Positions 1-8,808 of a stretch of DNA of 64,000 nt are shown one piece after another; position 1 is the stretch's first letter; the number at the start of each line of letters is the position of its first letter. The notes beneath the pieces were generated by a model, which worked only from the letters and a program-made list of their open reading frames with translations, was not told the origin of the DNA and did no database searches. The position numbers and the translations under genes are program-made. Source of the DNA: a bacterium (GTDB lineage: Bacteria; Planctomycetota; Planctomycetia; Pirellulales; Pirellulaceae). The stretch lies in NCBI GenBank assembly GCA_030430075.1, contig JAUIGN010000002.1, positions 248,001-312,000 on the forward strand, given 5' to 3'.

Positions 1-1
1 A

Positions 2-1177
2 CTCTGTGAACGGGTCACGGCCAATCGGCCCGATATTCCGGTGATCCTGATGACCGCCTTCGGCAGCATGGAAGCGGCCATCGGTGCAATGCGCGCCGGA
101 GCGTACGACTTCGTCACCAAGCCGATCGAGATGGACTTGCTGGAGATCATTCTCCGCCGCGCCGTTGGCCATCGACGGCTGCAACAGCAGGTCGAATTGC
201 TCACCGAGGAAATCGATCGCCGCCGTCCCAACGCCTCAATTCTCGGGGACAGTGCCGCCATGTGCGAGTTGTACGATCAACTCGTCCGCGTGGCCGATTC
301 CGAAGCGTCGATCCTGATCACGGGAGAGAGTGGGACGGGCAAGGAGTTGGTCGCCAAGTCGATTCATCTGCAGAGCCGCCGGGCGAAAGGGCCGTTCGTG
401 GCCGTCAATTGTGCCGCCCTGCCAGAGACCCTTTTGGAAAGCGAGCTCTTCGGCCACGCCAAAGGCGCTTTCACCGATGCCCGTGCGGATCGTCAAGGAC
501 TCTTCGCACAGGCCACCGGCGGTACGCTCTTTCTGGATGAGGTGGGCGAGATTCCATTGACCATGCAGGTCAAGCTGTTGCGGGCGTTGGAAGAACGAAA
601 GGCGCGCCCGGTCGGCGGGAGCCGGGAGGTGGAATTCGATGTGCGTCTGCTCTCCGCGACGAACCGCGACCTGGAGGCGGCAATCGAAGAAGACCGCTTT
701 CGCGAAGACTTCTATTACCGGATCAACGTCATTCAGCTCGAACTACCCGCCCTCCACGATCGCGGTTCGGACGTCTTGCTGCTGGCCAAACACTTTCAGC
801 AGCAGTTCGCCGAACAGATGGGGAAGGCGGTCACCGGCATCTCGCAGAATGCCGCCGAGAAACTGCTCGCCTACACCTGGCCCGGCAACGTCCGGGAACT
901 GCGCAACGTAATCGAGCGGGCGGTTGCGTTGACCCGATACGCCGAATTGGCGGTCGAAGACCTTCCCGAGAAGATCCGCGACTACCAGAGCAGCCAGGTC
1001 GTCCTGGGTGGCCAGGATGTTGACGAGCTCGTACCACTCGAGGAGATCGAGCGGAGGTACATTCTTCACGTCCTGCAGCAGTGCAACGGCAATAAATCGA
1101 CGTCCGCCCGGATCCTTGGACTGGATCGGAAAACCCTCTATCGCAAGCTCAAACAGTACGGCGTGGGAGAAGAGTAA
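2..1177 (+). CDS. Sigma-54-dependent response regulator, NtrC type (5' end outside window)
   Basis: Partial gene whose frame is open from base 2, so the start lies upstream. What remains begins in the last third of a receiver domain (PVILMTAF, then the conserved Lys in VTKP). It continues into an AAA+ activator domain with Walker A GESGTGKE, a GAFTDA loop where classical members have GAFTGA, and Walker B TLFLDEVGEI. A Fis-type helix-turn-helix follows (NKSTSARILGLDRKTLYRKL). Such proteins are phosphorylated by a partner histidine kinase, bind upstream enhancers and remodel sigma-54 RNA polymerase using ATP. The partner kinase is not in the window. The family is certain; the target genes are unknown. 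The Gly to Asp change in the loop is a variant I believe occurs elsewhere in this family and need not mean loss of function. Confidence 0.95.
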   Translation, partial: LCERVTANRPDIPVILMTAFGSMEAAIGAMRAGAYDFVTKPIEMDLLEIILRRAVGHRRLQQQVELLTEEIDRRRPNASILGDSAAMCELYDQLVRVADSEASILITGESGTGKELVAKSIHLQSRRAKGPFVAVNCAALPETLLESELFGHAKGAFTDARADRQGLFAQATGGTLFLDEVGEIPLTMQVKLLRALEERKARPVGGSREVEFDVRLLSATNRDLEAAIEEDRFREDFYYRINVIQLELPALHDRGSDVLLLAKHFQQQFAEQMGKAVTGISQNAAEKLLAYTWPGNVRELRNVIERAVALTRYAELAVEDLPEKIRDYQSSQVVLGGQDVDELVPLEEIERRYILHVLQQCNGNKSTSARILGLDRKTLYRKLKQYGVGEE

Positions 1178-1298
1178 CGCACACGTTCGCGGGTGGCCAG
1201 GCCTGCCATGCCCTCGCTTTGCCATTTACACCGGAGGTCTGCAAACCGCCAGTGCCCCGCAGGGCATGCTGTACATGATGCACGCGACCGCGTATTCC

Positions 1299-1378
1299 GG
1301 CCGCACAACACGGGCCGCACAACACGGGCCGCGCAACACGGACCGCACAACACGGGCCGCACAACACAGGCCGCGCAT
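1299..1378. repeat. 14-bp tandem repeat, five full copies plus a partial sixth
   Basis: The unit is GGCCGCACAACACG. Copies start at 1299, 1313, 1327, 1341 and 1355, and a truncated sixth starts at 1369. They differ by one or two substitutions. The array fills much of the 309-bp gap between the response regulator and the methyltransferase. A reading frame through it joins the methyltransferase in frame but gives low-complexity residues, so it is unlikely to be translated. Apart from this array I see nothing in 1178-1486. Confidence 0.9.
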
Positions 1379-1486
1379 TCGACCGGCAACCGTGCCCTGA
1401 CGAGCCGCGCGGAAGGGCGTAGCCGGCGCCGTGCCGGGGCGGTATCATGTCGCGATTCCAATCCGCCGCTCCTGCTCGACCCCCCA

Positions 1487-2107
1487 ATGCTGCAGCCCAT
1501 TGAACTCCCTGACCTGTTCAACGCGCCCCCGCCATCGGAAGAGGCACAACAGTTGCTGAGGATCGCCGACGAGCGGATTGACGAGTTTCTCCATCGCCGG
1601 CGGGGGGAAGTCATTCATGACTTCGTCTGCAGTGACTTCCCCGCCGTGGATGCCCACCTGCGATGGATCGTCGAGCAACGGTTGAACCCTGGCCGGGCAT
1701 TCTGCGAATGGGGGTGCGGTTTTGGCGTGATTGCCCTGCTGGCGACCTTGCTGGAATTCGACGCTTGTGGAATCGATGTTCAGGCCGAACTGATTCGGCA
1801 AGCCGAACAGCTTTCGGCCGATTGCGGAATCCCCGCGCAATTTACGCATGGCAGCTTGATTCCACCCGACAGCGAGCACTTGATTCTGGATGTCGAAGAG
1901 CTGGCACACATCGACCTGGACACGCCGAGCGCCTACGAAGACCTGGGGATGGACCTTGGTGACTTTGACCTGATCTTTGGCTATCCGTGGCCCGGTCACG
2001 AACGATTCATGGAAGATGTGTTTGACTACCATGCCGCGGACGGGGCGCTCTTGTTGACGTATCATGGGATTGAAGACTTGCGGTTACAGCGTCGCGTACG
2101 CGGCTGA
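1487..2107 (+). CDS. Class I SAM-dependent methyltransferase (substrate unknown)
   Basis: A 206-residue protein with a Rossmann methyltransferase core. The SAM-binding glycine motif is EWGCGFG, followed by an acidic ribose-binding strand end (CGIDVQAEL) and FDLIFGYPWPGH at the position of the catalytic-side loop after strand 4. I chose the ATG at 1487. The frame is open far upstream, but that part runs through the 14-bp tandem repeat and does not look like protein. No close subfamily is recognisable, so the substrate (protein, small molecule or lipid) cannot be given. The next gene starts 19 bp downstream on the same strand, so the two may share a transcript. Confidence 0.75.
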   Translation: MLQPIELPDLFNAPPPSEEAQQLLRIADERIDEFLHRRRGEVIHDFVCSDFPAVDAHLRWIVEQRLNPGRAFCEWGCGFGVIALLATLLEFDACGIDVQAELIRQAEQLSADCGIPAQFTHGSLIPPDSEHLILDVEELAHIDLDTPSAYEDLGMDLGDFDLIFGYPWPGHERFMEDVFDYHAADGALLLTYHGIEDLRLQRRVRG

Positions 2108-2126
2108 GCCACCCGGGAGCATCGAA

Positions 2127-3335
2127 TTGAGACGCCGTTCCCCCCTCCGTCCGATCCCCATCCGGCAGGCGATCATCAACATTCTCCTGTTTCTGGGGGC
2201 CCTCTTGGCGGCAGGTGTGAGCACGGTGTCCGGCCAAGCCGTTGCCCCGGCTGGCCACTCGACCGCCCCTCCAACCGAGCTCGGTTTGCAGCCGCGAGGT
2301 AATACTTTCAACCGCGCCCAGGCCGCAACGTGGCTCGACCATCGGCGATTCGCTGTGGGGCGATGGGACGGAACGATCACGGTTTTTCGCACGGCGGAGG
2401 GCGAAGCGGAAATCGGCCCCGTGCTGGTCGAGGCCTTGGCGGCGCCGGCGCGGCGCGGAATCGAGATGCTGACTCGCCTTACGGCGGACCGTTTTGTCAG
2501 TTCGAACGACAGACAATCGTTGGCACTCTGGCAGCCGGGACGAAATGGCTCCGCTGCCACCCCCCTTCCCTACTCGGGCGAATACGGGATCGCTGTGAGT
2601 GGACTGGTCACGGCACACCAGGGCCTGCGTTACTTGCTGGTCGGCCATCAATATGGTGATCTCAGCATCTGGTCGTTAGCCGGCGAGGCGGGATCGGATG
2701 CCGGAGCGGCCGGGGACGCCGCACCGCGGCTACTACGGGTCGTCTCGCTACGCTCGGCAGCCCCGGTCCGCTGGCAATGGCAAACCTGGCATATTCGCGG
2801 CCTGGCGAATTGTGGCGGCGGACGGGTCGTCTCCGCCGCGGAAGACGGAGACCTCTGCGTAATCCAAGTCCCCAGCGGTGAGGTTCTCTCCCGCCGCCGG
2901 TACCACGCCACCGCCCAACGTGGCCTGAACGACGTGGCCGTTTGCGGCGACCTGGTCGCCGCCGTCAATTGCGCGGTCGGTGCGGACGACAGGAACTTGT
3001 GGGTTTTTCGCCTCATCGGCGACTCGCTTCAACCGGTCGACAGCACCAAGCTCGTGGCTGATCCGGCCCTTGATCCGGTCTTCGCCTTCTCGGTCGAATT
3101 GTTCCCGGCGACAGGCGTGCCGCACTTTGTCGCCAGCACGGAGGAGGGCCTCGTCTGGCTAGGATTGGTGAAAGACCATAAGATAACGGTGCTCGGCAAA
3201 CGTCGGGTGGCGGTGGAGGGAGGTGATCTCCTTGCCGTCCATCCAAACCCCCTGACGGTGCTGGCCGCGGGTCATAAGATTCAAACGTTTTCCGTTGACC
3301 GGCGACCCATTCGAAGATCTGAAACCGGACATTGA
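2127..3335 (+). CDS. Secreted beta-propeller (WD40/quinoprotein-like) protein
   Basis: About 402 residues. An Arg-rich N-terminus leads into a hydrophobic stretch (IINILLFLGALLAAGV) and a likely signal peptidase site, so export is predicted. The remainder shows repeating strands typical of propeller blades (FAVGRWDGTITVF, LLVGHQYGDLSIW, VVSAAEDGDLCVI) and no catalytic motif. I prefer the TTG at 2127, because GGGAG lies 8 nt upstream and the signal peptide then begins cleanly. An ATG at 2064 in the same frame would overlap the methyltransferase by 44 nt and add a non-signal leader. Function is unknown; propellers of this kind usually mediate protein contacts. Confidence 0.7.
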   Translation: MRRRSPLRPIPIRQAIINILLFLGALLAAGVSTVSGQAVAPAGHSTAPPTELGLQPRGNTFNRAQAATWLDHRRFAVGRWDGTITVFRTAEGEAEIGPVLVEALAAPARRGIEMLTRLTADRFVSSNDRQSLALWQPGRNGSAATPLPYSGEYGIAVSGLVTAHQGLRYLLVGHQYGDLSIWSLAGEAGSDAGAAGDAAPRLLRVVSLRSAAPVRWQWQTWHIRGLANCGGGRVVSAAEDGDLCVIQVPSGEVLSRRRYHATAQRGLNDVAVCGDLVAAVNCAVGADDRNLWVFRLIGDSLQPVDSTKLVADPALDPVFAFSVELFPATGVPHFVASTEEGLVWLGLVKDHKITVLGKRRVAVEGGDLLAVHPNPLTVLAAGHKIQTFSVDRRPIRRSETGH

Positions 3336-3440
3336 ACTTACATTCACCGCGAACCGTTGGGAGTCCGCATTCGCGTCATCACATGACAAGATCCGCGCGC
3401 GGTGCGCGTGGCATGTGGACAAGCCGCAAACGCAACCATT

Positions 3441-3483
3441 CGGCGTGGGTCTCCGATCCCGCCAAATCGGCAGACAGATGGTC
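3441..3483 (-). repeat. Degenerate solo copy of the hairpin repeat core
   Basis: On the minus strand this stretch aligns with the core element seen at 6364-6414, 24378-24437, 26041-26095 and 37274-37323. I count roughly 80% identity by eye, including GGAGACCC and GGCGGGATC around a GGA loop. The hairpin is kept apart from one mismatch. There is no tandem array here. It lies between two plus-strand genes. Confidence 0.65.
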
Positions 3484-3590
3484 GCCGGTGCCAGTGGTGT
3501 TGGGCGGTTTTGGTGACCAGCGGGTGCGGCCCGAGAACCGGCGCGCCACCTCGATGGCCGCGGCCCTGCCGCGATAGGAGTACAATCCAG

Positions 3591-4157
3591 ATGAAGAACC
3601 GCTCGCTTGCTAAGGATGCCGCCGTCATTTCAATTCTGGTGATCCTGGCCATCGCTTCGCGATTGCTTCCGCATGCCCCCGGCTTTGTGGCGGTGACGGG
3701 TGCCACGATGTTCGCAGGTTGGTACCTTCGTCGCGGTTCGGTCGCTTACCTGGTTCCGCTGGTCGTGCTGTCGTTGAGCGACATCATTTTAGGCTTCTAC
3801 CAACCGCTGCTGATGTCGGTCGTCTACATGGCGGCAGTGGCTCCGGTGTTCGCCGGCCGCTTGCTCCGCGGAAACGCCACGCCGTTGCGGCTTGTCACCT
3901 CCGCCTTGTGCTGTTCGGTGCTGAGCCTGCTCGTTATCAACTTTGGCGTCTGGCTGACCAGCGCCTGGTATCCGAAGACGGCGACCGGTTTACTGGACTG
4001 CTATGTCGCCGCCCTGCCCTTCTTCAAGTATCGGTTGGCGGGTGACTTGAGTTCCGTCACCGCCTTTTTCGGCGTCTACGCGTTGTTGACGTACCGTTGG
4101 CCGAACCTCGCTGCCGATCGACCCTTCGGACGCCGCAAGCTCGCCGCGATTCGCTAG
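3591..4157 (+). CDS. DUF6580-type integral membrane protein, putative transport component
   Basis: A 188-residue protein made almost wholly of hydrophobic segments, with about five predicted membrane helices. The opening (ISILVILAIASRLLPHAP) and the loop LSDIILGF are typical of the DUF6580 family, which resembles substrate-binding S components of ECF transporters. The start is the ATG at 3591, with AGGAG about 9 nt upstream. Cobyric acid synthase follows 257 bp downstream, so a role in corrinoid or cobalt uptake is a reasonable guess, but it rests only on this neighbour. I searched both flanking spacers by eye for a cobalamin riboswitch and did not find its conserved boxes. Confidence 0.7.
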   Translation: MKNRSLAKDAAVISILVILAIASRLLPHAPGFVAVTGATMFAGWYLRRGSVAYLVPLVVLSLSDIILGFYQPLLMSVVYMAAVAPVFAGRLLRGNATPLRLVTSALCCSVLSLLVINFGVWLTSAWYPKTATGLLDCYVAALPFFKYRLAGDLSSVTAFFGVYALLTYRWPNLAADRPFGRRKLAAIR

Positions 4158-4414
4158 ACAACCAGATGCAACTCGGCGACCAGCGGCAACTGGCTTGTTT
4201 TCAGAGCCAGCGTGCGGCGAGTCGGCAGAAACCGTCGACCGGCGGACCCGATGCCAGTCACGGTTACGGCGTGAGCGCCGCAGAATCAGGCTCGGCTTTG
4301 TCGCCCGTCGGCCACGCGCCCGAGCGGGACGGCTGACGGAACCGGCAGCGCAGGTCGGTAACCGCATCGTCCCGCGGGACAGTCACGGTCGACGTGAGGA
4401 AGGTGAACGTCCGG

Positions 4415-5941
4415 ATGCCCCGTGCCGCTCAACGACCGATGATGATCTTGGGCACCGGGTCGCACTGCGGCAAGACGACCGTCGTGGCCGGGCTGTGCAG
4501 GTATTTCGCGGACCGCGGGCTCCGCGTCGCGCCATTCAAGTCGCAGAACATGGCGCTCAACTCGTACGTGACCGAAGCGGGCCATGAGATTGCCCGCTCG
4601 ATCGCCGTTCAAGCCCAAGGTGCGAGGCAGACCCCGACGGTCGCCATGAACCCGATTCTGCTGAAGCCGAAATCGGACACGGTTTGCCAACTGATCATCA
4701 ACGGCCGAGCAGTTTGCGACGTGACGGCGGAGACAAACTTCCTCGACCCCACGCTGCGGGCCGAGAAACTGGCCGCGATTGACGAAGCGATTGGCCGGTT
4801 GCAAACCGACTTCGACCTGATCGTCGCCGAAGGCGCGGGCTCCTGCGCCGAACCCAATCTGGCGAGTGTCGACCTCGTCAACCTGACCATCGCCAAACGG
4901 CTCGGGGCTCGCGTTTTTGTCCTCGGCGATATCGATGCCGGTGGCGTGTTCGCTCAGTTTGCCGGAACCCACGCGATCCTGGAACGCACCGACCCGGCGG
5001 GCCTGAAGCTACTGGAAGGCTTCGTCATCAACAAGTTTCGCGGCGACCCGAAACTCCTCGCCGAGGGGCTCAACGACCATCAGGCGAACTGCCCGGTACC
5101 GATCGACGGCGTCTTGCCGATGTTGCACGATCTGCAATTGGACGAGGAAGACCGACCTACGTTTCCCGCTCGACCGGCCGCCCCATTGAAGATCGTCATC
5201 CCCTACCTGCCACGTATCGCCAACACGACGGACTTCGATCGTCTGGCCCGTGCGGACGATGTGGAAGTACGGTTGGTGAGCAACGCCCGCGACATCGGCC
5301 AGCCGGCCGCCATTATCCTTCCCGGCACCAAGAACACCGTCGAGGATCTGGACGCGCTGCGGACCTCCGGCATGGCGGATCGCATCTGCGAGTTAGCAGC
5401 GACCACACCTGTCTGCGGAGTTTGCGGTGGCTTTCAAATGCTTGGACGCGCACTGCACGATCCGGACCATGTCGAATCGACGCGGGACACCGTCGAGGGG
5501 CTGGGGTTGTTGGACATCGAGATTCGCTTTGCGCCCCGGAAGACAGTTGCCCGCCATACTTATCGGGCCACTTCCCACAATCCCTTTGATTTGACCGAGC
5601 CGATTCATGGCTATGAGATTCACTGCGGAGACGTCATCGGATCGACGGCGCGGCCTATGTTTGTTGCCGAGTCGCCGGAGGCTGCTGACGAAGGCGGATG
5701 GGCTCACATGGACGGCGACGTCCATCCCAGCCAACCGATCTTTGGCTCCTTTATCCACGATCTCTTTCGGGACGGAGCGTTCTGCCTCGCCTTTCTCAAC
5801 CTGTTGCGAGATCGCCACGGACTGCCCAGGCGGTCCGCGCCCCCAACGGATTCGCGCGAGGTCGCCGATGCCAGCCTGAACCGGGTCGCAGCGATGCTCC
5901 GCGACCACTGGGTTCCCGAGTTGGAGGTGTCGTCGAGCTGA
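4415..5941 (+). CDS. cobQ: Cobyric acid synthase CobQ
   Basis: A 508-residue glutamine-dependent amidase that converts adenosylcobyrinic acid a,c-diamide to adenosylcobyric acid in the cytoplasm, a late step of cobalamin synthesis. The N-terminal synthetase domain has a P-loop-like GTGSHCGKTT (residues 13-22) and the family signature APFKSQNMALNS. The C-terminal type 1 glutamine amidotransferase domain has the nucleophile Cys337 in GVCGGFQML and His448 in GSFIHDLF. The length is normal for the family. The ATG at 4415 is preferred: GAGGAAGG lies about 11 nt upstream, and the in-frame GTG codons at 4394 and 4403 are less well placed. No other corrin-ring gene is in the window, so this may serve salvage of imported corrinoids. 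Confidence 0.95.
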   Translation: MPRAAQRPMMILGTGSHCGKTTVVAGLCRYFADRGLRVAPFKSQNMALNSYVTEAGHEIARSIAVQAQGARQTPTVAMNPILLKPKSDTVCQLIINGRAVCDVTAETNFLDPTLRAEKLAAIDEAIGRLQTDFDLIVAEGAGSCAEPNLASVDLVNLTIAKRLGARVFVLGDIDAGGVFAQFAGTHAILERTDPAGLKLLEGFVINKFRGDPKLLAEGLNDHQANCPVPIDGVLPMLHDLQLDEEDRPTFPARPAAPLKIVIPYLPRIANTTDFDRLARADDVEVRLVSNARDIGQPAAIILPGTKNTVEDLDALRTSGMADRICELAATTPVCGVCGGFQMLGRALHDPDHVESTRDTVEGLGLLDIEIRFAPRKTVARHTYRATSHNPFDLTEPIHGYEIHCGDVIGSTARPMFVAESPEAADEGGWAHMDGDVHPSQPIFGSFIHDLFRDGAFCLAFLNLLRDRHGLPRRSAPPTDSREVADASLNRVAAMLRDHWVPELEVSSS

Positions 5942-6150
5942 TGGCTTGTGAAGCCGGTGGATTCGCGTCACGTATCCGCGTGGGGCGATTGCGGTCACGG
6001 TCGAGGGACCCGGCAAGCGGGCGTTACGTGGGATCAGCACGCTTTTTCAACACTACGTCCCGGCAGACCCGGTTGGCCAGTGCCACAGTCGATCCTCGCT
6101 CGCCCACGGCGCCGGTCTCCCAGGCTGCTCGGCGCAGGGCCAACGCGCTG

Positions 6151-6414
6151 CTGGCGCAATCTTCGGCGCGGGTCCATTGCGCTGCTCGCTGCTCGCTGCT
6201 CGGCGCGGGTCGATTGCGCTGCTCGCTGCTCGGCGCGGGTCTATCGCGCTGCTCGCTGCTCGGCGCGGGTCTGGCGCAATGCTCGGCGCGGGTCGATTGC
6301 GCTGCTCGCTGCTCGGCCCAGGTCTATTGCGCTGCTCGCTGCTCGGCGCGGGTCTGGCGCAATGCTCGGCGCGGGTCTCCGACCCCGCCGAAACCGCCGA
6401 CCGCAGGTCTCCCC
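6151..6414 (-). repeat. Hairpin-core repeat with 23/30-bp tandem array, minus orientation
   Basis: Read on the minus strand, the core occupies about 6414-6364 and is followed by an array running down to 6151. Unit boundaries are 6354-6376 (23 bp), 6324-6353 (30), 6294-6323 (30), 6271-6293 (23), 6241-6270 (30), 6211-6240 (30), 6174-6210 (37) and 6151-6173 (23). The blocks 6211-6293 and 6294-6376 are an 83-bp duplication with about three differences. Shared motif: CTCGGCGCGGGTC. It lies between the convergent cobQ and Rieske genes. I see nothing recognisable in the rest of 5942-6556. Confidence 0.9.
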
Positions 6415-6556
6415 TTCCTCCCTTCCATCCCACACACCCATCACCTGCAACCAAAATCCCGCAAGTCGTAAACACCTCCCGCCAGCGGGCCTCGGACATC
6501 ACCGCCCGGCAGCGGCAGCTCCATTGACGGCACGAAGAACGATTGCCAATCGTCTC

Positions 6557-6871
6557 TCAGGGCAATTCAAGCTGCAACATTTCCTCGACAACACAAATCG
6601 CGAACGTGCGAAGATTGCAGGCGGGTCGGTCTTCGTTGAGATAGGTACCGTCTCTGATACAGAATCGCCAATGGTGCATTCGGCAACTGACGGTATCTCC
6701 TTCAACGTAGCCATGGGCCAACGATGCGCCTTCATGGGGACATCGATTGTCGACGGCAAAGAACTTGCCGGCCAGATTGAAGACGCCAATCATCGTGTCG
6801 TCCACGACGAACATCCGCGCTTCCCCTGGCGCAATCTCGTCCGCTCGGCAGAGTGTGTGAACGGCGGCCAT
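6557..6871 (-). CDS. Rieske [2Fe-2S] ferredoxin-like protein (NirD type)
   Basis: A 104-residue soluble Rieske protein. The cluster ligands are plain: Cys44-Pro-His46 and, after the usual spacing, Cys63-x-x-His66 (CRMHHW). Small proteins of this form act as electron-transfer partners of oxygenases or as the small subunit of NirBD-like enzymes. No oxygenase or nitrite reductase gene is nearby, so the partner is unknown. The SprT-like gene starts on the same strand upstream and ends 20 bp before this gene, so the pair is probably co-transcribed. There is no signal peptide, so it should be cytoplasmic. Confidence 0.9.
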   Translation of the reverse strand: MAAVHTLCRADEIAPGEARMFVVDDTMIGVFNLAGKFFAVDNRCPHEGASLAHGYVEGDTVSCRMHHWRFCIRDGTYLNEDRPACNLRTFAICVVEEMLQLELP

Positions 6872-6891
6872 CAGGCGGTCTCCACTGGCGA

Positions 6892-7659
6892 CTATTCGGT
6901 AATCGTCCGCAGTTGATTGACGGGGATGTAGAATTTCGCATACCGCTTGCCGTCCGAGTAACGTTCGCCTTGAGCGTCCTCCACGAGCACGGTGGCCCGC
7001 TTGGTGATCCGATTCACGCGCCCCTCGTAGTGCCGTCCTTCAAAGCGAAACGTGACCCGGTCGCCGGCCCGGACGCCGAACTTTTCAAATGCCTGCTGCT
7101 TCGGTGTAACAAGTTGGTGGCGGTGCTCGGTATGCCCGAAGAAGCGGTTGGCGATCGAGTGAAAGCGGGGCGCCGAGCAACTTGAATCACCCCAAATCAG
7201 CATCTCGAGCAGATGCGTCATCTCATGTTCGACCACCCGTTGCAACGCTTCCAGCCGATCCTTACAGGTAATGCCCGACATGACGATTTCCTGGCCCGGC
7301 TCCTGGAACGACTGGAACAACAGCGTCGTCGCGATCGAGATCTCGTAGTCCTCCTCGATCCTCCCCGTCCGCGGATCGCGACGTTTGCGGCATCGCGTTG
7401 TTCCGCCCGCCCGGGTCATGCGCTTCGAGAGGCGAAAGGTAAGAGGCGCTTCGCCGAGCAGACGGCGGCATCCAGCGTGAAAGAACCCGCCGTCATATAA
7501 ATCAAACAGCAACTCGATATCGCTGGGGTGGAAGACCGTAAAGTTACCCGCATCCAGGTAAGGTGATGCGGCGAGCGTTCGCCGGTAAATCTCGCCTTGC
7601 TTCGCCGTCACCACCTGGGGCGCAGGACCGCCAGTCTCAATCAGCTCGCGCAACTCCAT
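6892..7659 (-). CDS. SprT-like zinc metallopeptidase
   Basis: A 255-residue protein with the zinc motif HEMTHLLE (His145, Glu146, His149). It lies in a SprT-like fold with a downstream HSIANRFFGHTEHRH segment that can supply a further ligand. The C-terminal 70 residues form a small beta-rich domain (GDRVTFRFEGRHYEGRVNRI) resembling a KOW or SH3-like barrel. SprT relatives are proteases or nucleic-acid-associated proteins; its substrate cannot be told. The ATG at 7659 has GAGGTG about 7 nt upstream. The frame stays open for another 750 bp, but that part lies antisense to the esterase gene and is not protein-like. It forms a likely pair with the Rieske gene downstream. Confidence 0.8.
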   Translation of the reverse strand: MELRELIETGGPAPQVVTAKQGEIYRRTLAASPYLDAGNFTVFHPSDIELLFDLYDGGFFHAGCRRLLGEAPLTFRLSKRMTRAGGTTRCRKRRDPRTGRIEEDYEISIATTLLFQSFQEPGQEIVMSGITCKDRLEALQRVVEHEMTHLLEMLIWGDSSCSAPRFHSIANRFFGHTEHRHQLVTPKQQAFEKFGVRAGDRVTFRFEGRHYEGRVNRITKRATVLVEDAQGERYSDGKRYAKFYIPVNQLRTITE

Positions 7660-7893
7660 TGCTTGCACCTCATGTTGGAAGCGGTCCGTGCCAGGTTCGC
7701 TGCCTGATTCTAGCGAAAGGTCGGCGAGCCGGGTAGAATCCCGGCTTGCGGGACGCCATCCGAAACCGCGCCGGCCACGCGACGTCTCCATCTCGAGTTT
7801 GATGACGGGCCCCGCCGATCGCAGCCTGGTCGGCCCGATGAACGTCCGGCCGCACATTCGACCGATCACCCTGTGCACCGAAGAGTTCAAGCC

Positions 7894-8808
7894 ATGCATT
7901 TTCACCGTTCGCTCTCGTTCTTTGCTGCTTCCCTGATCTTCACCGGCCTTGCCGGCAGCATCGGGTCGGCCGCCGAACCGCTCACCCTGGACGTCTGGCC
8001 CGGCCAGGCGCCGGGCGAAAGAAAGGGCGAAGTTGGCGAAGAACAATTGCAACCCCCGCGAAAGGAACAGAAGCCGGTTCAACGGCTCACCAATGTCACG
8101 CAACCGACGATCACGGTCTATCGGCCGCAGCCGGAAAAGGACACGGGCGCGGCCGTGTTGATCTGCCCCGGCGGCGGCTACAGCATTCTGGCCTGGGATC
8201 TCGAAGGAACTGAAGTGGCAGCGTGGTTGAATTCGATCGGGGTTACGGGAATTGTGCTCAAGTACCGGGTCCCACGGCGGAAAGACCGCGCCAAGCATGA
8301 TGCCCCCCTGCAAGACGCACAGCGGGCCCTGAGCCTGGTTCGACAGCATTCCGAGGAATGGAACCTGGATGCCCGACGAATCGGTATTCTCGGCTTTTCT
8401 GCCGGCGGACATCTGGCCGCCGCCGCGTCAACGAACTTCGTGCGGCGCAACTACGATCCGATCGATGACGTGGAGACACTCAGTTGCCGGCCCGACTTCA
8501 CGGTCCTGATCTACCCGGCCTATCTAACTTCGGAGACCGGCCTGGCCCCCGAGTTTCGGGTCACCAAGGAGACGCCGGAGACATTCTTCGTGCACGCGGG
8601 AAATGACCCGATCAGCCCGGAGAACAGCATTGCATTCTACCTGGCTCTGAAGAAGGCCAACGTTCCGGCCGAGCTTCACATCTACGCCAGCGGCGGCCAC
8701 GGATTCGGCCTGCGGCCGTCATCCCATCCGGCCTCCAGTTGGCCCGCCCGCTGCGAACAATGGCTCCGCAGCCGCGGCTTCCTGGCCACCGACAGGAAAG
8801 GCGAATAA
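7894..8808 (+). CDS. Secreted alpha/beta-hydrolase (esterase/acetylxylan-esterase-like)
   Basis: A 304-residue protein with a signal peptide (RSLSFFAASLIFTGLAG) and an alpha/beta-hydrolase fold. The oxyanion region is ICPGGGYSILAWD and the nucleophile elbow is GFSAGGH. The likely acid is in HAGNDPISP, and the catalytic His is in SGGHGFGL. This set matches the family of planctomycete and Bacteroidetes carbohydrate esterases and dienelactone-hydrolase-like enzymes. A role in deacetylating polysaccharides outside the cytoplasm is plausible but not proven. I chose the ATG at 7894 over a GTG at 7873 because the signal peptide then starts properly. The upstream region is shared with the divergent SprT-like gene. 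Confidence 0.85.
   Translation: MHFHRSLSFFAASLIFTGLAGSIGSAAEPLTLDVWPGQAPGERKGEVGEEQLQPPRKEQKPVQRLTNVTQPTITVYRPQPEKDTGAAVLICPGGGYSILAWDLEGTEVAAWLNSIGVTGIVLKYRVPRRKDRAKHDAPLQDAQRALSLVRQHSEEWNLDARRIGILGFSAGGHLAAAASTNFVRRNYDPIDDVETLSCRPDFTVLIYPAYLTSETGLAPEFRVTKETPETFFVHAGNDPISPENSIAFYLALKKANVPAELHIYASGGHGFGLRPSSHPASSWPARCEQWLRSRGFLATDRKGE

Noticed and set aside
4158..4414. Cobalamin riboswitch before cobQ or before the DUF6580 gene
   Set aside because: I looked for the conserved B12 box and the CCGG/GCAACTG segments in both spacers on both strands. Only scattered partial matches occur and no consistent order.
5948..6916. Long plus-strand frame across the repeat array at 6.2 kb
   Set aside because: It runs through tandem repeats and antisense to the Rieske gene; composition is not protein-like.
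7660..8412. N-terminal extension of the SprT-like protein by about 250 residues
   Set aside because: It lies antisense to the secreted esterase and lacks similarity to the family; a good ribosome-binding site precedes the ATG at 7659.
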